64,000 bases of DNA from Clostridiaceae bacterium (lineage in GTDB: Bacteria > Bacillota > Clostridia > Saccharofermentanales > DTU023): positions 1 to 64,000 of the forward strand of contig JAAZJH010000072.1 in assembly GCA_012800435.1 (NCBI GenBank), given 5' to 3'. The stretch's first letter is position 1; each line of letters opens with the position of its first letter. The translations under genes were made by a program, and so were the position numbers. This document shows positions 16,635-27,263 of the stretch, in pieces. The notes beneath the pieces were generated by a model. The model saw only the letters and a list, made by a program, of their open reading frames with translations, was not told where the DNA came from and did not search any database.

Positions 16635-19600
16635 TATTTATCCCCCTCATTTTGATCGACGGAATTAAAATTCTCCGAACCTTTAATGGTGACTACAATT
16701 TTCATACAATGCTTCACAGAAGCACCTTGGTTTGTCTCAGCAACGATGCGTAACGGCCCCCCGGCGTTGCCAGCAAGACCCGTGTATCCCTCATGGTTCT
16801 CATTATCAACAAGCGGATAGCCGTTGATGGCATAACAAAGGATCAGCGGTTTATTATCACCGTACTCATTGGGAACGCCCAAACGGAATCCGTCCATAGA
16901 GAATACGCTGAGAAGATCATTCTTATATCCATCAGAGGCGTATGCAGTGATGGAGATAGGATCATCAATACCTGGCATCCATCCAACTTCTTGGAGTATT
17001 AATTTCCAGATATCGACACCCTCGCACTCACCAAGATCAAGTACCGTGTAGTCATCACGAACGATGAGATTCTTCATATTCTCAAGAGCGTCTAACGTGT
17101 AATCGCCGTGCCATTCGCTCGCATCATTTCTTACGGTTAATGTAAAGGGCGCTTCGAGGAATTCTTCGAAGACATCACTCATCCGATGGCTCCACGTGTC
17201 AATCTCACGTGCTGAAACTTCCAATGACACGACATGTTCAATGCGTTTTGCCGTACCGTCCTCATTCGGAATCAATAGCGCCAGCGGACCTCCGTCATTT
17301 TTTGCGGAGGCCACATAACCGGGGTCGTCGGACGATGCCGTGAGCGGAAGTCCGGCTAGCCTGTCATGTTCGTCCGTACCGATGCCATAAGCTAAAATGG
17401 CACAAAGATCGTTACCACCCTCGTCCTTAATATTGCGTTTAAGTGAAGATAGTGAAACCGTTACACTCTCCCCTCCTGCGGTACGGATCGCCACGTCTCC
17501 GGCATTGTTCTTTATTCCGGACTGAATAAAGAGAGGGTAAACGGGAATGCCCCGATAACGAGCGGTCTTTAAGCTTCCATCCTCCATTAATAAAGTGAAA
17601 TCAAAGGTTCGAGCTAGTCGTTGACGGCCTTCCAGCGCTTCAAGAGTTAACGATCGTTCTTCTTCAAGCCCGGGACCTTCGAGGATGATTTTTTCATTAC
17701 GACTTAAACTATAGACGCCGTCCAGATGAGCGTAAGCGTCAGGAATTAAGGTGATTTCTATCTCTTTTACGGAAGACAGAATCTTACCGGAACTTTCTAC
17801 CGGCGACGAACTGGGGAGAATCAGTGCAACCGGTCCGCCACAATTATTGACCGGATAGACTTCGGGGTCGGAGTCTAAGAATGGATAAAGTTTTCGCTCT
17901 TGTATATATCCCGCATCCCCTGCCTTAACGGTAAGAGGCGTTCCGTTCTTAGCAAAAGCTAATATAGCCGACATGTTCCCACGTTCCAAATCGGCGTTGT
18001 AACCTAAACGGAAGAGATCGTCCAACGGTAAGGTGAGTTGATCTTCACCGTTGGAGAACGTCGCTACTCCGTTCATTCCCGGAAGCCGCATCGTCTCCAT
18101 GAGCAGGTATTCCAGAGAAACACCCTCGAAAATATGTGTTTCATATACGTTATTTACAGGGATTTCATAGGAATCTTTTCTGCGCGCCGCTTTCTTGTTT
18201 TCACGTGAAATCATTGCCCCGTAAACAAGATCCTCCAGTTCCCCTACCGTTATATTTTGATTAATCAGTACCCTGCCGTCCTCGCCCTGCACTCGAACGG
18301 CAATAGTCTCATCAGCCAGCGCGTGCAGAGCCTGATCCGGCGTATACTGATGCGTATTGTAAAGGATATCTTCTCCTACGAGCAGCTCGCTCAAATATTG
18401 CACCTGATTAGAGCCGTTCGCATGGTTATACTGTGTCTTACCGAACACAACACGTAACGGGCCTCCACTATTTGAAAGCCCGGAGACATAGGCGGGATCC
18501 GTCTTCTGAATGGTGTAGGGATAACGATTCACTCCGTAGGCCAATAGTACCGGATAACCGGTGTCTTCCAGATCGGCGTTCGTGGGTATATAACTGCCGT
18601 CTCCATGATCCGCCGCGTTTCTGTTATAAAATCCAAAGACATCAGGAGAAGACAGTGTGTCCACCGAGAACGTCTCGCTTGAGGGCACGCCGTCGGCAGC
18701 AATAAAATGGACGAGGGTTGTACGGGCTTTCTGTAATCCCATGTCCTCTGCACTTTCCATGCCTAAGTACATCAACAGTTTATAGAGGTCCAATCCCTCA
18801 AAAGAATTCACGTACCAATAGGCATTATTTGCTAAGCTGTAGTCGTCAGCGTAGCCCATACCTCCCGGAATGATGCCGTCAGGTCCATGCACCACCAGAT
18901 CTTCAAGTTGTCTTACCGTCAGATCAATCTCATAACCCAATCCTGCGCCTCGGAATGTAATGATGTAATCTGTGTATCGCGAGACATCAAATTCTTCCGC
19001 CTCCGTATGTTTGAATCCCGGCTCCTCTTCTTCGCGAACGTAGATATACGCTACGTTCGTGAACGTAGCGCCACTTGCGCTTATGCCATATTTCTCCATG
19101 TCATAGACAAGCCTTATACAGCCGTCCTCATTATCAAGCTCCGGCACATAACCTAAGGAATGTTCACCCTCCGCGAGCGCATCAAACACGAAAGGAGCAG
19201 AAAATGTACCGTCCAAAGTTCCTACACCATAGGCAAGCAATATCGGCCGACCATCGGTGCTGGCCTTAAGGATCTCATCCAAAGTAAACGAAGCGACAGG
19301 AGCACGGTTATGATTTTTCAGTTCCACTCGATATGCCGTATCGGTTAAGAAAATGCCGTTATCGCCGTCTGTCATCTCATAAAGGAGATAGGCTAGGTTC
19401 ATTCCTTCGTATACGCGCGTACCAGCAGTGTCTGTATATACACCGCGAACAAGTCCTGCATTGCGGTTTTCTAGTTCGCGCACAGAGAGAGGAATACTGG
19501 TTACAACAGCCGGACCTTCAACCGTCATAGTCGCGCCGGTAATGACATCTACGTTATAGGGCAGAATATCGTTATCCGTAACACCGCCATTGTTTACATG

Positions 19601-19759
19601 TTTAAAGACACTCGTTGAAAAGTCTACATTAGAAAAATCAGTATCGGATAGATCCGTCAACGTAGGATTTGACTCCTTCGTATCAGATCCGACGCATCCT
19701 GCCAAAAGAGCCAAAATCAGCAACAAGGTCATAACAATCATAAGCTGTCTTTTTCTCAT
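16634..19759 (-). CDS. 1041-aa putative lipoprotein with about five tandem SUOX/molybdopterin-domain-like repeats
   Basis: LLAGC lipobox; repeated (I/V)L(L/A)(A/C)YGV.G...GGPLR(V/I)V modules; TAATG coupling to the downstream substrate-binding gene. Confidence 0.6.
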   Translation of the reverse strand: MRKRQLMIVMTLLLILALLAGCVGSDTKESNPTLTDLSDTDFSNVDFSTSVFKHVNNGGVTDNDILPYNVDVITGATMTVEGPAVVTSIPLSVRELENRNAGLVRGVYTDTAGTRVYEGMNLAYLLYEMTDGDNGIFLTDTAYRVELKNHNRAPVASFTLDEILKASTDGRPILLAYGVGTLDGTFSAPFVFDALAEGEHSLGYVPELDNEDGCIRLVYDMEKYGISASGATFTNVAYIYVREEEEPGFKHTEAEEFDVSRYTDYIITFRGAGLGYEIDLTVRQLEDLVVHGPDGIIPGGMGYADDYSLANNAYWYVNSFEGLDLYKLLMYLGMESAEDMGLQKARTTLVHFIAADGVPSSETFSVDTLSSPDVFGFYNRNAADHGDGSYIPTNADLEDTGYPVLLAYGVNRYPYTIQKTDPAYVSGLSNSGGPLRVVFGKTQYNHANGSNQVQYLSELLVGEDILYNTHQYTPDQALHALADETIAVRVQGEDGRVLINQNITVGELEDLVYGAMISRENKKAARRKDSYEIPVNNVYETHIFEGVSLEYLLMETMRLPGMNGVATFSNGEDQLTLPLDDLFRLGYNADLERGNMSAILAFAKNGTPLTVKAGDAGYIQERKLYPFLDSDPEVYPVNNCGGPVALILPSSSPVESSGKILSSVKEIEITLIPDAYAHLDGVYSLSRNEKIILEGPGLEEERSLTLEALEGRQRLARTFDFTLLMEDGSLKTARYRGIPVYPLFIQSGIKNNAGDVAIRTAGGESVTVSLSSLKRNIKDEGGNDLCAILAYGIGTDEHDRLAGLPLTASSDDPGYVASAKNDGGPLALLIPNEDGTAKRIEHVVSLEVSAREIDTWSHRMSDVFEEFLEAPFTLTVRNDASEWHGDYTLDALENMKNLIVRDDYTVLDLGECEGVDIWKLILQEVGWMPGIDDPISITAYASDGYKNDLLSVFSMDGFRLGVPNEYGDNKPLILCYAINGYPLVDNENHEGYTGLAGNAGGPLRIVAETNQGASVKHCMKIVVTIKGSENFNSVDQNEGDK

Positions 19760-19862
19760 GGTCGTCTAATCTCCTATCGTCTCAGAACGTCTCAAGTTTT
19801 CACCCTGTCCTCATATCCATAGAGTCACTCTGTCGTTCGGAATGCCATTCGTAAAATCACTA

Positions 19863-19881
19863 TAATTGTGATCGACAATTA
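19863..19881. promoter_or_regulatory. Palindrome, candidate operator
   Basis: TAATTGT-GATCG-ACAATTA. Confidence 0.4.
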
Positions 19882-19917
19882 GGATTTTCCATACGAACAA
19901 AAGTCGCTTTCCCTTTA

Positions 19918-19938
19918 TATGTATGTTAAGTATACATA
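19918..19938. promoter_or_regulatory. Palindrome, candidate operator
   Basis: TATGTAT-GTTAAGT-ATACATA. Confidence 0.45.
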
Positions 19939-20196
19939 ACAAATCTCTCCAGCGCGTCGTTTTTATCGTGCAATTTCTCTTTCTTCTGTAATTATAGGGC
20001 TCATTCCTTACTCGATGTAGATGAATATTAATTATATTACCTTCTTCATCAAACCTGAATAAACCTTAAATAAATTTCTGATTAATCTTAATTATCTGGA
20101 TGAATACGAGCAAAAAGTATAAAATGTGATGAGTTGTTTCAATGACAAAAAAGAAGTCAGAAGAGCAGCTGAACATTATGGCAAGAAAATAAGCAT

Positions 20197-22941
20197 ATGC
20201 TCAAACTTAAAAACATATCAAAACATTACATAACCCAACATTTTTCTCAGACGGCACTTGATAATGTCACAGTCGAATTTCGAGAAAATGAGTTTGTCGC
20301 CATTTTAGGACCTAGTGGCTCCGGCAAGACGACAATGCTCAATATCGTTGGAGGTCTAGATCGTTATGACGAAGGTGATTTGATTATCAATCACATATCG
20401 ACCAAAAAATATAACGACCGCGACTGGGATACATACCGAAACCACCGTATTGGGTTTGTTTTTCAAAGTTACAATCTGATTCCTCATCAATCGGTGCTCG
20501 CCAACGTTGAGCTTGCATTGACGATTGGCGGAATTTCGCATCAGGAACGTATTTCAAGAGCAAGACAGGCATTGGAAGAGGTCGGACTTTCAGATCATAT
20601 GCATAAACGGCCAAATCAATTGTCGGGTGGACAGATGCAGCGCGTAGCGATTGCACGTGCGCTTGTCAATGACCCGGATGTCCTTCTAGCTGATGAGCCG
20701 ACAGGTGCTCTTGATACTGAAACGAGTATACAGATCATGGAACTTCTCCGCATTGTCGCCGATGACAGACTCGTAATCATGGTCACTCATAACACCGAGC
20801 TGGCAACGCGATACGCAACTCGAATGATCCGATTGCGTGATGGAAAAATCATAGCGGATTCAGATCCTTTTACGAGAGATACACCCCATCAGGCGAAAGA
20901 GAAACCGAAGCGTAAACCATATGTCGGAATGTCCTTTGCCACTTCCCTCTCTCTTAGTCTGACCAATTTACGTTCTAAAATAGGACGGACGCTGATGACA
21001 GCGCTTGCCTGTTCTATTGGTATTATCGGCATTGCTCTAATCTTATCGCTCTCTTCAGGAATGCAGGCCTATATTGATTATGTTCAGCGCGATACGCTTT
21101 CTGCGTATCCAGTTCAAATTGAACGTGAAACCATCAATTTGGAAGGACTGACGGAGTTAAGCATGTCTCATATGGACTCCCTCCAAGAAGATCTTATCCC
21201 GGGTGTCTACATAAACACCTCTCTTGAAGATGCAGATCGCCTTGGCATACTCACGAACAAACTTGCGCGCTTTAAGAAATATCTTGATGATCCTGATAGT
21301 GAAATTCATCAATATATTTCTGAACAAGGTATCCGTTACACGTACGATGTTCCCTTCCAAGCGTACAGCTATAACGATGATCAGGTCATCGTCAACACTG
21401 CCGACGATCCTTCAGAGCGTAAAAAAACCGGTTTTTTTAGTGAGCGAATGGCTATGTTCTCGGCATTCAGGCAAGATTCTTCCGGCTCGGCGCAGCATTT
21501 TTCTGAGATAAATTGCGACATCGATGGGGTGCAAGTCAGAGAACACATCAAAGAAAACTATCAATTACTCGCCGGCAATTGGCCGGATCAATATGACGAC
21601 GTTATGTTGATTCTCGGTAAAGATCAATCTTTGCCTACGGTCGTGCTTTTTCAACTTGGATTTGTTACCGAATCTGCTTACATGGATCTTGCAGAAGCGG
21701 CAACCGAGGGACAGCCCTTTCCGGATCCCGTATTATCTTACGATGACATTCTGGACCACACATTTTCTATTGTTCCGGCAAGTGATTACTACCTTAAAAA
21801 AGGTGATCTTTATAAACCCGTTGAGTTATCAAAGGGCACGATCGAAGAGCTCTTTGAGCATGGCACTAAAATCAAAATTTGCGGCATTGCATCCCTTCAT
21901 AAAGATGCCAAGTATTTTCCCATTATGACCCCCATTGCGTACACTGAAGCATTGACTCAACACATAATCAACTACAATAACTACAGCGATCTTGTTCAAG
22001 ATCAACTTTCAGATCCAGATACGAATGTGTTAACGGGGTTGCCTTTTGTAGCTCTATCGGACGAGGACAAAATTAAGGACGCTAAAAACTATATTGCTGA
22101 AGCAGATGATGAGATGAAGGCTCAACTGTTCACAGTGATTCAACTCGGCGCCGATTCAAACGAGCCTGATTCTGAAACAACAATGCCGGATTACCCTTTT
22201 GAGCCGACAAGTCCGGGTCAAAATTTGGACAGGATTTCGTGGATGAGCATGGCGATGGATACTTGGCTCGCAGATGATCCGGATGAGGGCTTTTTGCTTC
22301 GGTTCTATGAAGATGTTATCGGAGGCGATACGTACCTTAATAATCTTGACGACTTCGGTTACGTGAATAAAGAAGAGCCGAGCGAGATCAGCCTCTATGC
22401 TGATCATTTCGAGAACAAAGAAAAAATAGCTGAAGCTATCACGAACTTTAATGTGACCGTTTCTGAGGCTGATCAAGTCCGATACACCGATTTTGTCTCC
22501 ATGATGACGCGATCGGTAACATCGATCATTCGTGTCATCACATATGTTTTAATCGCTTTTGTTGCTATTTCTCTTGTCGTTTCTAGTTTAATGATCGGCA
22601 TCGTGACCAATATTTCGGTACTTGAACGAACGAAAGAAATCGGCATACTGCGTTCACTTGGCGCGTCCAAACGCAACGTTTCTCAAATCTTTAACGCTGA
22701 AAACTTAATCATCGGCTTTTGTTCAGGAGCACTGGGTATATTCATAACAGCCTTATTGAATTTACCGATCACCCGTATTGTGCGAAACCTAGTTCAGAAC
22801 GACGCGATCAATATTGCATTGCCGTATAAAGGTGCCGTCATCCTCATTCTTGTGAGCATCATGATCACTTTGTTAGGCGGTTTTCTTCCCGCCCGAAAAG
22901 CAGCGAAACTCGATCCGGTTGACGCGCTACGTACAGAATAA
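20197..22941 (+). CDS. MacB-like ABC transporter, fused ATP-binding and FtsX-type permease
   Basis: [40 protein letters not shown]-terminal [24 protein letters not shown] and [17 protein letters not shown]. Confidence 0.9.
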   Translation: MLKLKNISKHYITQHFSQTALDNVTVEFRENEFVAILGPSGSGKTTMLNIVGGLDRYDEGDLIINHISTKKYNDRDWDTYRNHRIGFVFQSYNLIPHQSVLANVELALTIGGISHQERISRARQALEEVGLSDHMHKRPNQLSGGQMQRVAIARALVNDPDVLLADEPTGALDTETSIQIMELLRIVADDRLVIMVTHNTELATRYATRMIRLRDGKIIADSDPFTRDTPHQAKEKPKRKPYVGMSFATSLSLSLTNLRSKIGRTLMTALACSIGIIGIALILSLSSGMQAYIDYVQRDTLSAYPVQIERETINLEGLTELSMSHMDSLQEDLIPGVYINTSLEDADRLGILTNKLARFKKYLDDPDSEIHQYISEQGIRYTYDVPFQAYSYNDDQVIVNTADDPSERKKTGFFSERMAMFSAFRQDSSGSAQHFSEINCDIDGVQVREHIKENYQLLAGNWPDQYDDVMLILGKDQSLPTVVLFQLGFVTESAYMDLAEAATEGQPFPDPVLSYDDILDHTFSIVPASDYYLKKGDLYKPVELSKGTIEELFEHGTKIKICGIASLHKDAKYFPIMTPIAYTEALTQHIINYNNYSDLVQDQLSDPDTNVLTGLPFVALSDEDKIKDAKNYIAEADDEMKAQLFTVIQLGADSNEPDSETTMPDYPFEPTSPGQNLDRISWMSMAMDTWLADDPDEGFLLRFYEDVIGGDTYLNNLDDFGYVNKEEPSEISLYADHFENKEKIAEAITNFNVTVSEADQVRYTDFVSMMTRSVTSIIRVITYVLIAFVAISLVVSSLMIGIVTNISVLERTKEIGILRSLGASKRNVSQIFNAENLIIGFCSGALGIFITALLNLPITRIVRNLVQNDAINIALPYKGAVILILVSIMITLLGGFLPARKAAKLDPVDALRTE

Positions 22942-23092
22942 TACGTAGTATAAATGTTCAGAGCACATTAAGCCTTGAACATCACGACTGATCGCCATTG
23001 CATCGTGCATCTTCGACATGATCGACAAGTAAATGATCGACAAGTAATTTATCTAGGTGATCTATTTCCTTGTTCCAGTGAAATACAAGTAC

Positions 23093-24730
23093 CTAATCTG
23101 GATCGGTCTCTCTCTTATAACGTGGCAAGTTTTTAAGAAAACGACGCACAGCCCCTTTTCCCTGGTTCATTAATCTAAAATAACGAATGATCTTTGGTGC
23201 AAGCGATGTTTTCGTTAGATCCTGTCCGAACAGACGTTGATTTGACAATATCGGCATAAGCGCTTCTTGAATGGTTGTTTCATCATCTGCACCAAATTCA
23301 ATCGCTTTTATCTTGTCTTTCAAGCGATTTATCATGGGATCAGGTGAAAGCGTCATAGCTTCGCCTTGGTCGTTCAAGCCCATTAGGTAGCGTAGCCAGC
23401 CGGCTATGACAGCGGGAATATACACCAGATTATCGAGTGATGCTTCATCTTTTTCACGATAACGACGAATATTATTTCCAAATCGCACTGACATTTTCTG
23501 GGACGTATCCGTTGCGATCCGCTGTGGCGTATCCGGTACAAAAGGATTAGAAAAACGTTGACGAATCACCGTGTCTAAAAATATTTTCGGATCGATTATC
23601 TCAGGGTCAACGACAACCGGCAGTCCCTCTTTGTAGCCTAGTCCGGAAATAAGATTAATAAGATCCGGATCCGTCATTTCATCATTGATTTTCTCAAAAG
23701 ATAAAAGGCAGCCGTAGATCGCAAGAGCCGTATGCAGTGGGTTCAGACAGGTGGACACCTTCATCGCTTCAACCTTATCAACGACGTCTCTACTCGTGAA
23801 TATCACACAGCGCGCATCCCATTTCGGACGACCGTTCGTAAAGCTGTCTTCAATGACGAGGTATTCTGCTTCCTCCGCGTTGGCAAATGTGAAAGAGCTG
23901 ACGCCATGCTCCGGCGTTCCAAAAAATCCCTTCGATTCAAGTATCTTAGCGATGTCAGGATCAGATGCAGGTGTAATTTTATCTATCATCGACCAAGGAA
24001 AACTGATTCGTGTCTCGTCATCTAAATACTTCAAGAATGAGGGCGCCATAAAACCGTTATTTACCCACGACGTTGCATATGCCTTAACAGCTGAGCTGAG
24101 TACGGAGCCATTTTGCGACAAATTATCCATACTCAAAAGTGTCAGAGGCCATCGGCCGGCAAGATAACGTTCATAAAGCAGCAAGCATGTAATGCCCATC
24201 AGATGCTTACAATCATGAGGATCACGACTCATCTCCTCTTGAACTTCTTTAGTGAAGGCGCCACTTGAATCAAATAGCGCATAGCCCTTTTCAGTAATCG
24301 TATAAGAAACGACTTGAAAATTTGGGTCTCTGAAAACTTGTGATATTCGTTCCCAGTCTGAAGTAGACGGAATGGCAGCAAGGACATCACTAATACAGCC
24401 AACGACACGAAGATCGAGTTGAGCATCTGATCGAAGCCCAACCACGAGAATCAGATTATCTACGGCAGATAAACGGGCTTTGAATACTTCGACATTTCTA
24501 TTTGCAGCGACAATAACGCCGCTGTCAGTGAATCCCCTTTCCAGAAGTTCATCATGAATACGAGCAAGGTATACTTTAAAAAGATTTCCTGCGCCAAAGT
24601 GAAGCCATCGCGGTGATTTAATTGTCCTCTCTCGTACTTCACTGATCGAATATGAAGGAAGCTTAATGCCTTGTGATTCCCATGATTCACGATCATCCAG
24701 TGCCTTAAGGTTAAGATATAGTTTCTTCAT
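23093..24730 (-). CDS. Mannitol dehydrogenase / fructuronate reductase family oxidoreductase
   Basis: WLHFGAGNLFKVYLARI, TITEKGYAL, SMDNLSQNG, FPWSMIDKITP. Confidence 0.8.
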   Translation of the reverse strand: MKKLYLNLKALDDRESWESQGIKLPSYSISEVRERTIKSPRWLHFGAGNLFKVYLARIHDELLERGFTDSGVIVAANRNVEVFKARLSAVDNLILVVGLRSDAQLDLRVVGCISDVLAAIPSTSDWERISQVFRDPNFQVVSYTITEKGYALFDSSGAFTKEVQEEMSRDPHDCKHLMGITCLLLYERYLAGRWPLTLLSMDNLSQNGSVLSSAVKAYATSWVNNGFMAPSFLKYLDDETRISFPWSMIDKITPASDPDIAKILESKGFFGTPEHGVSSFTFANAEEAEYLVIEDSFTNGRPKWDARCVIFTSRDVVDKVEAMKVSTCLNPLHTALAIYGCLLSFEKINDEMTDPDLINLISGLGYKEGLPVVVDPEIIDPKIFLDTVIRQRFSNPFVPDTPQRIATDTSQKMSVRFGNNIRRYREKDEASLDNLVYIPAVIAGWLRYLMGLNDQGEAMTLSPDPMINRLKDKIKAIEFGADDETTIQEALMPILSNQRLFGQDLTKTSLAPKIIRYFRLMNQGKGAVRRFLKNLPRYKRETDPD

Positions 24731-24843
24731 ATCGTTATAATGCCAACTCCGTCATAATCTACATCCGTATAAAGCAGAATCAATAGGCTTCTAACCGTAG
24801 AATACTACTTATACTATGAATAGATGATATTAATGAGTGTGTG

Positions 24844-25788
24844 TTACATATCGCCTAAATATGCAGCACCGATCGTGCCGGCATCATTGCCCAAAGCAGC
24901 TCTTTCTATTAGTGGAACACCAATAATGTCGCCAGCGAAAACATATTTTTCAATTTTCCTACGTACCGGCTCCAAAAGCGTGTCACCTGCATCCGACAAG
25001 CCACCGCCTAAAAGAACAAGTTCCGGACGAAATATAGTGATAAATCCGCCGATTCCATTTGCTAAATAGGTGCAATATTGGTCGACTACTCGCATAGCAA
25101 CAGCATCTCCTTCACGCGCACAGTCAAATGCAGTTCGGCCTGACACGTCACCATATTTTTCAACATGTGAATGCATTAGCGTTTCAGGACTTTCCTTCAT
25201 AGCCTCTTTTGTCTGACGGATCAGCGCTGTAACGGACGCATAGGCTTCAAGACAGCCTTTTTGTCCACATGTACACTGTTCGCCTCCTGCAATAAGCGGT
25301 GTATGGCTGAGCTCTGTGCCCATACTATCTCCTCCGCTAAAAAGATGACCGTCAATGATTAATCCACCGCCCACACCTGTACCCAGTGTCAACATAAGGA
25401 CGTGACGATAGCCTTTCGCTGCTCCGGCTATCATCTCGCCGATAACAGCACAGTTAGCATCATTTTCGATGAAAATCGGTAATGGTATATGTTTTTGAAG
25501 CTCTTGTTTTAGAGGCATATTCCTCCAGTTGGTATTACTCGAGAGAACAAGAAGTCCGGTATGAGGATTGACGAACCCCGGCGAACCGACGCCAACCGAA
25601 GAGAAATCGTCCCATTCGAGTCCCACTTTTTCCGCCGCAAATCGAGCCGTTTCCGCCATATCAGCAACAACAATCTCAAATCCTTCAACGGTTGGCTGTT
25701 GATGACTACAAATTATCCGGTGCGTTTCATCGACAACGCCGGCCTTAATAGTCGTGCCTCCTAAGTCAATTCCAATTCGATATTGCAT
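24844..25788 (-). CDS. ROK-family sugar kinase (glucokinase-like)
   Basis: GIDLGGTTIKAGVVD, VGSPGFVN, ENDANCAVIGE, CTCGQKGCLEAYAS. Confidence 0.9.
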   Translation of the reverse strand: MQYRIGIDLGGTTIKAGVVDETHRIICSHQQPTVEGFEIVVADMAETARFAAEKVGLEWDDFSSVGVGSPGFVNPHTGLLVLSSNTNWRNMPLKQELQKHIPLPIFIENDANCAVIGEMIAGAAKGYRHVLMLTLGTGVGGGLIIDGHLFSGGDSMGTELSHTPLIAGGEQCTCGQKGCLEAYASVTALIRQTKEAMKESPETLMHSHVEKYGDVSGRTAFDCAREGDAVAMRVVDQYCTYLANGIGGFITIFRPELVLLGGGLSDAGDTLLEPVRRKIEKYVFAGDIIGVPLIERAALGNDAGTIGAAYLGDM

Positions 25789-25991
25789 AAGTCTACCTAC
25801 GTAATATTTGAGTGCCTCATTTTATCACGAGTTACAAGAGCGCTCAAATCATTTCAATTCATATAATGCTATGTGAATCCTCAGAACCGACTCGAAATAA
25901 ACTGTTAAAATAATCAAAAGTCTATTATTAAAAATGTTTTCAACATTCATGCGTTTCAACGAAATGCCGGTCGAACAGAAAGTGTTGCTCT

Positions 25992-27113
25992 ATGACAGTC
26001 TTATCTAATATTAAGCTCTTTGACGGTATATGTTTTCGTGATGAGACAGCGATCGCTTTCGATAATGGAGTCATTACGGAGCTGGGAAACATGACAACAG
26101 GTATCGATATGGGGGGACGCATGATGACTCCTGGATTGATCGATCTCCATATACACGGCCAGATGGGCGAAGACAGTATGCGTCCCGGGGGCGTATCACA
26201 TATATCTGCTACACAAGTTCAATTTGGAGTCACATCCTTCTGCCCCACATCTGTCACCAATTCTAACCATGCTATACGTGCTTTTCTAGAAAACGTACGA
26301 CAAGCAATGACTACATCGCAAGGCGCTCGTGTTTTAGGTGCTTATCTGGAAGGACCTTATCTTGACCAATCACTCCGAGGTGTACACGACTCTCGCTTCT
26401 TGAAAGACCCGTTAATTTCACATTATCGTGTGCTTGTTGAAGGCTATGAAGATCTTATTATCCGAATCACGCTCGCACCTGAAAAAACAGGAGGCATGTC
26501 ACTTGTACAGTATCTTGTCAATCAAGGTATTACCGTATCGATTGGACATTCATCGGCCACTGCCGATGAAACAGAGAATGCCATTCACCTTGGAGTGAGC
26601 ACTACGACACATACGTTTAACGCCATGCATCCGCTTCATCACCGACAGCCGGGTGTACTCGGCGTCGCGCTCACTCATCCTGACATTAAACTAGAATTCA
26701 TCGCGGACATGGTTCACATAGATCCTCTGATTGTTGAACTAATTTACAAGGTGAAGGGTGTAGAGGGTTGCTTCTATTGCACAGATTCGATGGAGGCGGC
26801 AGGTATGCCGGACGGCCATTACCGTCTCGGCCCAAGCAACGTCACTGTAGAAAATGGCATTGCGCGAAAAGGCGATCGTTTGGCCGGCAGTACACTTACG
26901 ATGGATCGCGGTCTTCGTCTACTGGTCGAAGAAACGAACATTCCGCTTCATGACGCGCTACGCATGGGAACGTCTAACCCTGCCGACGTCATTGGCCGCT
27001 CTGATCTGGGACGTCTTCTTCCGGGTGCTAAAGCCGACTTCGTACTCTGGGATGAATCGCTCAATGTCAAGGCCACCTACGTTGATGGTCAATGCCTCTA
27101 TCGCGCCGACTAA
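25992..27113 (+). CDS. nagA: N-acetylglucosamine-6-phosphate deacetylase
   Basis: TPGLIDLHIHGQMGEDSM, LGAYLEGPYL, VSIGHSSA, THTFNAMHPLHHRQPG, STLTMD. Confidence 0.9.
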   Translation: MTVLSNIKLFDGICFRDETAIAFDNGVITELGNMTTGIDMGGRMMTPGLIDLHIHGQMGEDSMRPGGVSHISATQVQFGVTSFCPTSVTNSNHAIRAFLENVRQAMTTSQGARVLGAYLEGPYLDQSLRGVHDSRFLKDPLISHYRVLVEGYEDLIIRITLAPEKTGGMSLVQYLVNQGITVSIGHSSATADETENAIHLGVSTTTHTFNAMHPLHHRQPGVLGVALTHPDIKLEFIADMVHIDPLIVELIYKVKGVEGCFYCTDSMEAAGMPDGHYRLGPSNVTVENGIARKGDRLAGSTLTMDRGLRLLVEETNIPLHDALRMGTSNPADVIGRSDLGRLLPGAKADFVLWDESLNVKATYVDGQCLYRAD

Positions 27114-27263
27114 CTATTAAAGTATCAAATAAACCATGTTACCATTATTCAAGGTTTCAATAACGGTTAGTAGATAATAATATGTTATACCTAAAGGCAC
27201 AGCATAGTCGTTTTTTCTCTTAAGATATGTAGCAGAGATTTAATGCCTGAAAGAGGAATCACA

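Noticed and set aside
19760-20196. Possible cobalamin or Moco riboswitch upstream of the importer cluster
   Set aside because: Searched by eye for B12-box and Moco-motif sequences and found none; Infernal would be needed to decide.
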